Below are positions 32,317 through 38,597 of a DNA stretch of 42,069 bases, piece after piece (the first letter of the stretch is position 1; every line of letters starts with the position of its first letter). Where the stretch lies: the IMG/VR virus record IMGVR_UViG_3300002137_000182, positions 1 to 42,069 of that record. The stretch is one strand, 5' to 3'. The stretch comes from a virus. The translations under genes were made by a program, and so were the position numbers. The notes below the pieces were generated by a model. The model was not told the DNA's origin, ran no database searches, and was given only the letters and a program-made list of their open reading frames with translations.

Positions 32317-33543
32317 TTATATTGTAACCTTCACCATATCTTTATAGTTATCACCCACTTCGGTTTCAACAGGGAACCCATCCGCTTCCATAACTTGTTT
32401 AATTTTATTTATATAATCAATACCATCCTCAGGGTGAACATCAAACAAAATTGAGTCATATGTGTAAAGGATAGGCAACGATTTTTCAGATTGTATCATA
32501 TTAGATAGTTTCTCCAATATAAGTATGTTTCGTTCTGTTTCAACCGATTGTAATATGTAATTAAATAACTTGTTTTTATTCAAATCTTTGTGAAAAACGA
32601 GTTTTCTTTGTAAAATTGGGGTGCTGACACTTTTATTTGTTAAAAATGAGTGCCAGAGCGAGTCAATATATTCAGATGTCTTACTGAAGAATGGTATGTG
32701 TTTGTATTCATCCTGCACTCCACCATATAGTTGTCGGAACGTGATACCCTTTGCGGTTGCGTCATCTACTCCATATTGATTAGCCAACCACTTGTGTGCT
32801 TTTATGTCTAATGGTATGTCAACCCCAATCAATTTCCCAATCAATCGTAGGTGATACCCATCAAAATCTAATTGATACAATGTACCACCTTCAAATCTTG
32901 ATATAAATCGTTTACGAGCGTCACCATCCTTTGGAAGAGCCGCATAGTTTATACCACCAAATGTATTAGATGGTCGTGATGTGGTAGTTAACATATTATA
33001 TTGTGTATATTCCATACCCGATTGGGTATAAATACCACTCCTTTCTATCCAATTGTACCCTTTCGGGTATAGTTGTGAAAACTTAGAAGTGGTGATATTT
33101 TTCGGCCACTTATTTTTCCACTCTTGGAATTGTTCGTAGTGTTTCCATATGGGAATGAGGTCATTTGCTTTAGGAGCTTTCCTTCTTCTAAAGATTGTAT
33201 ATATAGGTTTCTCATCTACCTCAAAATCAGACGCCTGATGGAATAACTCCATCTCAAGGTCGAACATATTAGATTGATACTGATAGTGGTGTAGAAGGTC
33301 CTTTAAACCGACGACGTGGACTGATTCAAACTTACTGAAGTCTATCTTATCAGTTACACCACTTGCATCTATATTATGATAGTTTACAAACAGGTCCAAT
33401 TCACCATCAGATATCAAAATAGATGATATACGAGAAAGATGCGGGTGTTTCTCCAAACTTGTTAGAATGGGAAACACCAACACCTTACTTGACAGGGCAG
33501 AGGTGTGTTTATATAGTTGTTCGTTTGTATCTACTATCTTCAA
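32317..33543 (-). CDS. Short family A (Pol I-like) DNA polymerase
   Basis: This 408-residue protein has the Pol I palm and fingers motifs: TFGGINYAALP (template contact), motif A QLDFDGYHLRLIGKL with Asp226, motif B AKGITFRQLYGG (K265, F269, Y273) and motif C YTYDSILFDV with Asp363. Both catalytic Asp residues remain. The usual HDE of motif C reads YDS, the Glu of motif A is His231, and the Arg four before K265 is Asp. The N-terminal 150 residues look like a degenerate exonuclease domain (VVGLKDLLHHY, MFDLEMELFH). The gene starts with TTG at 33543. A phage that already encodes gp43 would not need it for bulk replication; repair or translesion synthesis is possible. Confidence 0.8.
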   Translation of the reverse strand: MKIVDTNEQLYKHTSALSSKVLVFPILTSLEKHPHLSRISSILISDGELDLFVNYHNIDASGVTDKIDFSKFESVHVVGLKDLLHHYQYQSNMFDLEMELFHQASDFEVDEKPIYTIFRRRKAPKANDLIPIWKHYEQFQEWKNKWPKNITTSKFSQLYPKGYNWIERSGIYTQSGMEYTQYNMLTTTSRPSNTFGGINYAALPKDGDARKRFISRFEGGTLYQLDFDGYHLRLIGKLIGVDIPLDIKAHKWLANQYGVDDATAKGITFRQLYGGVQDEYKHIPFFSKTSEYIDSLWHSFLTNKSVSTPILQRKLVFHKDLNKNKLFNYILQSVETERNILILEKLSNMIQSEKSLPILYTYDSILFDVHPEDGIDYINKIKQVMEADGFPVETEVGDNYKDMVKVTI

Positions 33544-33548
33544 TTGTC

Positions 33549-33580
33549 GTAATATACGAAATTAATTGGTAATTTCCAAA
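33549..33580 (-). promoter_or_regulatory. Promoter for the family A polymerase
   Basis: The minus strand reads TTTG (33577-33580), 20 bases, TATATTAC (33549-33556). The -33 box starts right after the stop of the 69-residue gene. TTGG and CCAA form an inverted repeat. The TTG start codon follows the -7 box after 5 bases. Confidence 0.78.
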
Positions 33581-33790
33581 TTATCGGTAAAGTGTTACGA
33601 TATCTCCAAAATGTTTATCAAACACTTCTAATAGATTTTCGTAATCTCCAGCCATCATGTCATCTCTAACAGGCTCATAATGATATCCCAATTGTTTACA
33701 TAGATTCTTAGCACTACCTAATAGGTAAAATGCGTTACCATTGGGACCGGTTAGGTCAATTGTGATACCTTTTGGTTTTTGGATTATCAT
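33581..33790 (-). CDS. Small protein of unknown function, 69 aa
   Basis: I do not recognise the function. The sequence is compact and looks well folded: ITIDLTGPNGNAFYLLGSA, then NLCKQLGYHYEPVRDDMM, then NLLEVFDKHFGDIVTLY. The beta-turn-helix order with no signal or cysteine pair resembles widespread small phage proteins of unknown role. It follows the 90-residue gene after 3 bases and ends just before a promoter, so it is probably the last gene of that unit. Confidence 0.65.
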   Translation of the reverse strand: MIIQKPKGITIDLTGPNGNAFYLLGSAKNLCKQLGYHYEPVRDDMMAGDYENLLEVFDKHFGDIVTLYR

Positions 33791-33793
33791 ATC

Positions 33794-34066
33794 TTAATTA
33801 ATTAGCGTAATCATACTTAATGGAACGTTGTAAGAACCTTTACCATTTATCAGTTCACAAATAGCTTTTGCTCTATTAATTTTAGTAATTTTCAGTTCAT
33901 GTCCAGCCATCTTAGGGTGGTCAACTGAAACGATAGCACCAATGTGAAGTTCAGACTTCATTGTCATACTCTCTAATTTTCTTTTTGACCTCAATGTCTC
34001 AACTACCATTTTGTTTAGATTTCTTAAATCCGCAACAGTCATTTTGTTTAATTCTGAATAATTCAT
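33794..34066 (-). CDS. Small protein of unknown function with possible SH3-like barrel
   Basis: This 90-residue protein has a helical N-terminal half (ELNKMTVADLRNLNKMVVETLRSKRKL) followed by a likely small beta barrel (LHIGAIVSVDHPKMAGHELKITKINRAKAICEL), of KOW/SH3 type. Such barrels often bind nucleic acid or proteins. It has a class B promoter about 50 bases upstream and a small GC hairpin (34087-34102, GGGG and CCCC around an AT loop) in the leader, 20 bases before the ATG. No specific function is claimed. Confidence 0.65.
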   Translation of the reverse strand: MNYSELNKMTVADLRNLNKMVVETLRSKRKLESMTMKSELHIGAIVSVDHPKMAGHELKITKINRAKAICELINGKGSYNVPLSMITLIN

Positions 34067-34119
34067 ATTTTTTAATTTTTAATGATGGGGATAAATAACC
34101 CCTCTTTCTTATTACATAA

Positions 34120-34151
34120 TAAAGATACAACAAATATCTTTAATAACCTAA
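34120..34151 (-). promoter_or_regulatory. Promoter with upstream TAACA direct-repeat element
   Basis: The minus strand reads TTAG, 20 bases, TATCTTTA (34120-34127). The -33 box is a poor match and the inverted repeat is missing, but the TAACA-N6-TAACA element (34157-34174) and spacing are kept. It drives the 90- and 69-residue genes. Confidence 0.65.
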
Positions 34152-34189
34152 CTTTCAATGTTATCAAATTGTTAAGCTTTCAATCTTAA

Positions 34190-34915
34190 TTATTTTACAA
34201 AATCCCAATCAGTTACTTTCCAAGCTTTCCAATCACCAACTGAACCAAATTCTACTTTTACTTCAATTAGTTTGTTCTTAACTCGTTTTGCTTTACAACC
34301 TAATATTGGTAAACCATAATCATGTCCGTTGTAACTCATAATAGAATGTTCTCCAAAGTGGTAGTTAATACCATCTATTTGAACAAACCCATAACTATCA
34401 AGGTTCCTAACCATTTGTAGTTGAATAGTTCCAGTCTTTTTTAACCCAGCCTCAATAGTATCTATTTTGGTTATATTAGCTAATTGTTCTGAAGTAACCA
34501 ATATATCCTTATAGATACTATAATCAGAATCCAACTCACAAATACGTTCTGCTACTAACATTAGTTCAGTTTGGCTAAAGTACCACGTTAGATAACTAAT
34601 ATCAGTATTTTCTCTGATATCATCACCCTCATACTTACCATATGTAAATTGATGTAATTCAAATACCTTTTCTATAGGAGTTCTTTTTTCAAAACTTCTA
34701 CCACTTCTACCACGTAACTCATCATTAATACCTAATTGAGTACATCCCTTTTCTTTTGCTTTAGCAATAGCCTTTTCCTCTACTAAAGAAAGGTTCTGAA
34801 TGTATGTGAACTTTGTAACGTTATAAGAATATTGTCCTTCCGAACCAGAATATTCAGTTTCGTTACGAACATCCCATAATGTGAAATACTTTGTTGAAAA
34901 TCCTATTTGTAACAT
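34190..34915 (-). CDS. Protein of unknown function with ExoX-like C-terminal module
   Basis: This 241-residue protein starts LQIGFSTKYFTLWDVRNE. Residues around 86-112 (HQFTYGKYEGDDI, then ISYLTWYF) resemble the small ExoX-like C-terminal domain, a DNA-binding module found in nucleases. A beta-rich C-terminal part follows (NYHFGEHSIMSYNGHDYG, NKLIEVKVEFG). No catalytic exonuclease motif is visible. It lies directly after the 51-residue basic gene and shares its promoter. A DNA-associated early protein is the most that can be said. Confidence 0.6.
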   Translation of the reverse strand: MLQIGFSTKYFTLWDVRNETEYSGSEGQYSYNVTKFTYIQNLSLVEEKAIAKAKEKGCTQLGINDELRGRSGRSFEKRTPIEKVFELHQFTYGKYEGDDIRENTDISYLTWYFSQTELMLVAERICELDSDYSIYKDILVTSEQLANITKIDTIEAGLKKTGTIQLQMVRNLDSYGFVQIDGINYHFGEHSIMSYNGHDYGLPILGCKAKRVKNKLIEVKVEFGSVGDWKAWKVTDWDFVK

Positions 34916-34920
34916 ATTTT

Positions 34921-35076
34921 TTAATTATAAAATTTATTTATTTTAACATTAGCTTTTTTTAAAGTCTTCTTGGCTTTCTTTTGATTACCGGCCATTACTA
35001 ATCCAAATGCTTCAATTAATAATTGACGGTGATTTGGCAATTTACTTTGTGTTTGTTTTTGTTTTATCTTAATCAT
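34921..35076 (-). CDS. Small strongly basic protein, 51 aa
   Basis: A 51-residue ORF, MIKIKQKQTQSKLPNHRQLL to KANVKINKFYN, is supported by a promoter whose -7 box lies 7 bases before the ATG and by tight spacing to the next gene. It is about one quarter Lys/Arg and mostly helical (LIEAFGLVMAGNQKKAKKTLKK has one continuous amphipathic pattern). It may bind nucleic acid. Small basic early proteins of this type are common in phages and usually of unknown function. Confidence 0.55.
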   Translation of the reverse strand: MIKIKQKQTQSKLPNHRQLLIEAFGLVMAGNQKKAKKTLKKANVKINKFYN

Positions 35077-35083
35077 TACTATG

Positions 35084-35115
35084 TAAAGATAACACTTTTA
35101 TTTGGTTTCACCAAA
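35084..35115 (-). promoter_or_regulatory. Promoter with upstream TAACA-like element
   Basis: The minus strand reads TTTG (35112-35115), 20 bases, TATCTTTA (35084-35091). TTTGG and CCAAA pair around TGAAA. The upstream element (35122-35138) overlaps the last codons of the 259-residue gene. It drives the 51- and 241-residue genes. Confidence 0.8.
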
Positions 35116-35124
35116 CTTTATATG

Positions 35125-35904
35125 TTAAGAAATTGTTAAGTTATCAATTTTAATGGTCATCTTCACAATCTTCTTTTTATAATCTTGGATATATCGTTTA
35201 GGTTGGTTAACTTCCCGCTCAATCATAGAAATCACACCTTCTGAAATCAATTGTTGTTGTTCCATTTCCCACTCTTCTTTACCTTTTTTGTAGTAGGTTT
35301 GGTCAATATCTTCCCATTTATATTTTTTGTTAACCCTCCATCCTAAAGAAGGGTGTTTACCCAACTCCACAAGTAACTCCTCGTGGTTCATCGGAGCCAA
35401 GTAGTCAATTCGAGTTTGGTATTTGGCGATACGGAGTTGGTAGCTTTCAATCTCCTTTTCTAATTTCTCAATCTTATTAAGGTTTTTGTACTTCTCTTGG
35501 TATTCTTTAGCCAAATCACTAATGATTCGTGGCATCTTTGTTTTAGTGATGTATCGGAGGTGAAGACGTTGGATGTTATACCCACCGGCGTAAATAGCTT
35601 CGGTAAAGAAATTATAACTAACTCCCTCTCTGAGAATGTTTGCTGAAATCTCAATTCCCTTACCACCCTCACACCATTTCATATTTTCCAACTCATCGGT
35701 TGGTTTAACATAGTTCTGAAGGGTTTTCATTAAATCAATCACTAAACTCAACCGAATCATTTCTTCAGCCCATTTACTAATTATCATCTCTTTGCCAGTT
35801 TTTTTTAAAAACAAGGCCTTCTCTTGGTTAATGATTCGTTCAGCGATTTGGTTCATCGGAACTTCTAACTCATTGAGGATGGCGTCTTTAATTTTATTAC
35901 TCAT
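35125..35904 (-). CDS. Protein of unknown function with coiled-coil segments, 259 aa
   Basis: I do not recognise this gene. The N-terminal half is helical (VPMNQIAERIINQEKALFLKK, WAEEMIRLSLVIDLMKTLQNY). A coiled coil is likely at about 145-180 (KIEKLEKEIESYQLRIAKYQ), with a second one at the end (KRYIQDYKKKIVKMTIKIDNL). A single cysteine (KWCEGG) does not form a metal site. It has its own promoter about 25 bases upstream. It lies just after the structural block in gene order but has an early-type promoter. Confidence 0.65.
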   Translation of the reverse strand: MSNKIKDAILNELEVPMNQIAERIINQEKALFLKKTGKEMIISKWAEEMIRLSLVIDLMKTLQNYVKPTDELENMKWCEGGKGIEISANILREGVSYNFFTEAIYAGGYNIQRLHLRYITKTKMPRIISDLAKEYQEKYKNLNKIEKLEKEIESYQLRIAKYQTRIDYLAPMNHEELLVELGKHPSLGWRVNKKYKWEDIDQTYYKKGKEEWEMEQQQLISEGVISMIEREVNQPKRYIQDYKKKIVKMTIKIDNLTIS

Positions 35905-35928
35905 AATGTATCTATCTCTTTTACTATG

Positions 35929-35960
35929 TAAAGATACGACATGAGTTTGAAATACCCAAA
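35929..35960 (-). promoter_or_regulatory. Promoter with upstream TAACA direct-repeat element
   Basis: The minus strand reads TTTG (35957-35960), 20 bases, TATCTTTA (35929-35936). AGTTTG and CAAACT form an inverted repeat. TAACA-N6-TAACA lies at 35966-35983, next to the stop of the 191-residue structural gene. The leader is about 24 bases. Confidence 0.82.
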
Positions 35961-35988
35961 CTTTTAATGTTATTAAATTGTTAAGCTT

Positions 35989-36564
35989 TTAAGATGAGAG
36001 TCTAGCCCACTCGGTGTAATTTGGTCTATATAATGTAATTCCTGATATTTTAGATTCAGCCTGCATTAATAAACGCTGATTTGTATCGGATACACCAGTA
36101 GTACCATTGGTATCATTTAGAGGACCGGTTAGTTTCCAAACCAATTTAACTTTAATATAAAATTCGTCTTTTGTGTCTTCAAAGGTATCTTTATTCACTT
36201 CTGAAATTAACGTCTGAAAGTATCGTTTTGTAAAATATCTATAATAAAACCCATTAGCGTAATCTTTTTCAGTCGGACCTGGATTTGAATAAACTGTAGG
36301 ATTAAATTGGCTAATTGGTGATTTTAATAAAGAGGTATACTCAAACTTTTTTTGTATTGTACTATCACTTAAATTAACATATGGTATTAACTTTTTAGAA
36401 AGAGTTGCAGAATAGGAGGGTAATGTAAAAATTTCACCATTGGTATATGAATGATATGGGCCGATGAATTCTTTACCATCTTCCAACATCCACTCACTAC
36501 CATTAGTGTATAACCCTCGGTTTATTTGTCCTTCAGGATAATATATTTTATTTCGTATACCCAT
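35989..36564 (-). CDS. Putative tail/baseplate structural protein, 191 aa
   Basis: This 191-residue protein opens GIRNKIYYPEGQINRGLYTNG, then GKEFIGPYHSYTNGEIFTLPSYS, ending LYRPNYTEWARLSS. It is rich in Tyr, Asn, Gly and Ser with few long helices, a composition typical of tail and baseplate proteins of T4-like phages of marine bacteria. Its ATG overlaps the stop of the hub-like gene (TAATG), which places it in the structural operon. It is the last gene of that operon. No enzymatic motif is visible. Confidence 0.65.
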   Translation of the reverse strand: MGIRNKIYYPEGQINRGLYTNGSEWMLEDGKEFIGPYHSYTNGEIFTLPSYSATLSKKLIPYVNLSDSTIQKKFEYTSLLKSPISQFNPTVYSNPGPTEKDYANGFYYRYFTKRYFQTLISEVNKDTFEDTKDEFYIKVKLVWKLTGPLNDTNGTTGVSDTNQRLLMQAESKISGITLYRPNYTEWARLSS

Positions 36565-38279
36565 TATGTATTAACCATCATATATCCAACAACAGTAGTT
36601 TCAAAAGTAGTACCATCTACTTTGTGTTCTATTTCACCAACTACAAAACTCACATTACCACTACCTACTGATGCTGGTATTGGGTCTACTGTAAATTCTT
36701 GGCCAAAGCTTGGGACAAACCCATCAGTAGTAACACTTAAATCTATACTATATCTAACAGATATACCTTTACCTTTGCAGCTATCATTTACATACTCACG
36801 ATTTAGTTTTTTAAGGTCAGTTACAATACCGTTATCATACTTGTTCCCAAGTTCTTGAAGTTTCTTTTTCAACTTTTCTTCTGTTGTTTCTGGGAGTACC
36901 TTAGATTTTCTAGCATCTAAGATTCTGCACCCTCCAAATATGTTATCAGCCATGTCGGTGGCATATTGGCCCGATTTTCCCGAAATAGCAATAGCCATCA
37001 TATCAGGGTCCATATTTGATGACATACTGACAGATTTTACAGGACTATTCACATCTCTTAATTTTAGAGCACTACCACTTCCGGTATAGTTTATATCCGT
37101 TTTTTTATTTATAATTAAAAAAATTTTGTCATCTTTTGGGTCTGTTGTAATAGCAAGGTCCATGGCCCCTCCTGTAAGGTTTGTGAATTCCCCAAATAAC
37201 TTTGATAAGTATTTATTTGCTGAGAATTCACCTTTTGTATTTTTGTCCGATTGTTTACCCAATAGGTCTTCTTCAATCTTTCTTAAAAATTGAGTAGATA
37301 CCCATACATTGTTTGTTATTCCAACCGCACCTGTCAGGCCTGAAAAGTTATTTTTATTGTTCGCGACATCTTCATTATAGGCTGCAGCAGTGCCCGGAAG
37401 ACATAATAAAAGTGGGTCAGCTGAACGTAAACTGGGAAGCGCGAGGTATCTCCCACCTAATAGTTTGTATTTAAATCCTGACTTCAATATGGCGTTATTA
37501 AGCGTAGTAAGGAGGTGTTCGAATCTAACCATAGTTGCATAATTAGAAGTATCGCTAAACCATCCAGATTCTACAAACGCGTTTATAATTCCATAGTCAC
37601 CATTCTGTTTTGCCGACCCATCTTTTCCAGGTATACCCTCCCCAGTAAGCTTACCATCTTTTTCACGATGGACCCCCATTTCTCTCATTGCTTCTATATC
37701 CAATTGTGAAAATATAGAAGAACCCACACGTTCTCCAGCATCGTCTGTGACGGTCTTTGCGTTTTCGGCAGTGGCTATCATAATACCACCAGCACCCCCA
37801 GCAGCACTACCCAATGCTTTTCCAGTACAACTCCATGACCCATTATCTACACTATAATCCCAACTAAAATCAAAAATTTCAGCCTCAATATTAACAGAAG
37901 GACCAGTGTTCCACCCAAATGATATATTAACTTTGGCGTTTGGTATCATAAATGAGGTAGCACAAGCATCTAAAGTTGCTTTATCATAGACTGTGTATTG
38001 AAATTCAATCTCCCACAAAGCAACTTCAGACATATCACCACCACCATGGTTTTTTGTTGTGATTGAGGTTAAGTGAGGTGCTGCTGCATATCTACCACCA
38101 CGTTTCACGTCAGGAGCAGATAAGTCTTGAAAACTTAAAATTTGAGAACCATGGCAAGTGAAGTTTTTATTTCCAACAGCCTTTATAGTCCCATAAGCAC
38201 GTCGTTTGTAGTTTGTTTGTTTACTACTAGCGGGGCCGGATGGCCATGTAACACTACCTGCATCAAATATTCCTGACAT
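36564..38279 (-). CDS. Putative baseplate hub-like protein
   Basis: This 571-residue protein is beta-rich. Its N-terminal region contains KRRAYGTIKAVGNKN and VALWEIEFQYTVYDKATLDA, followed by KVNISFGWNTGPSVNIEAEI and IFDFSWDYSVDNGSWSCTGKA, which recall the gp27/gpD-type hub barrels of contractile tails. A Gly- and Ala-rich link (GSAAGGAGG) separates it from a mixed C-terminal part that ends VVGEIEHKVDGTTFETTVVGY. It lies after the LysM baseplate gene, in the normal order of baseplate genes. Assignment rests on context and general pattern; a related baseplate wedge protein is possible. Confidence 0.6.
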   Translation of the reverse strand: MSGIFDAGSVTWPSGPASSKQTNYKRRAYGTIKAVGNKNFTCHGSQILSFQDLSAPDVKRGGRYAAAPHLTSITTKNHGGGDMSEVALWEIEFQYTVYDKATLDACATSFMIPNAKVNISFGWNTGPSVNIEAEIFDFSWDYSVDNGSWSCTGKALGSAAGGAGGIMIATAENAKTVTDDAGERVGSSIFSQLDIEAMREMGVHREKDGKLTGEGIPGKDGSAKQNGDYGIINAFVESGWFSDTSNYATMVRFEHLLTTLNNAILKSGFKYKLLGGRYLALPSLRSADPLLLCLPGTAAAYNEDVANNKNNFSGLTGAVGITNNVWVSTQFLRKIEEDLLGKQSDKNTKGEFSANKYLSKLFGEFTNLTGGAMDLAITTDPKDDKIFLIINKKTDINYTGSGSALKLRDVNSPVKSVSMSSNMDPDMMAIAISGKSGQYATDMADNIFGGCRILDARKSKVLPETTEEKLKKKLQELGNKYDNGIVTDLKKLNREYVNDSCKGKGISVRYSIDLSVTTDGFVPSFGQEFTVDPIPASVGSGNVSFVVGEIEHKVDGTTFETTVVGYMMVNT

Positions 38280-38282
38280 AAC

Positions 38283-38594
38283 TTAGTTCTCGCTATTATT
38301 TAAATTTAAATATTCAGTTTCTATTTCAAAAATAGAACTTGGGTCTGGTATTCTAATCTGCATACCAAGTGGTACTGTAAAATCACCCTTACCTATATTG
38401 TTTGCTCTTGCAATTATCCACCAAAATGTGGAATCTCCATAATATTTAAAAGATAAGTTATCTAATCTATCCCCTATTTGACCTGTGATGTAAATATCAT
38501 TGTGAGTTGGTTCAATTATAGGTAATATAGTAGTTGCTAGAAATTTCTTTCCATTTTTATCTTTTAGTATGTTTATATTTTTATATCGTTCCAT
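38283..38594 (-). CDS. LysM-type baseplate protein (gp53-like)
   Basis: This 103-residue protein contains a LysM-like module, GDRLDNLSFKYYGDSTFWW, then IIARANNIGKGDFTVPLGM and QIRIP. LysM modules of this kind are found in baseplate proteins of contractile tails (T4 gp53, P2 gpX, extracellular injection systems), where they join the tube and baseplate rather than bind peptidoglycan. The N-terminal RYKNINILKDKNGKKFLATT and the acidic tail complete it. It lies 3 bases after the large tail gene and 3 bases before the hub-like gene. Confidence 0.8.
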   Translation of the reverse strand: MERYKNINILKDKNGKKFLATTILPIIEPTHNDIYITGQIGDRLDNLSFKYYGDSTFWWIIARANNIGKGDFTVPLGMQIRIPDPSSIFEIETEYLNLNNSEN

Positions 38595-38597
38595 AAT

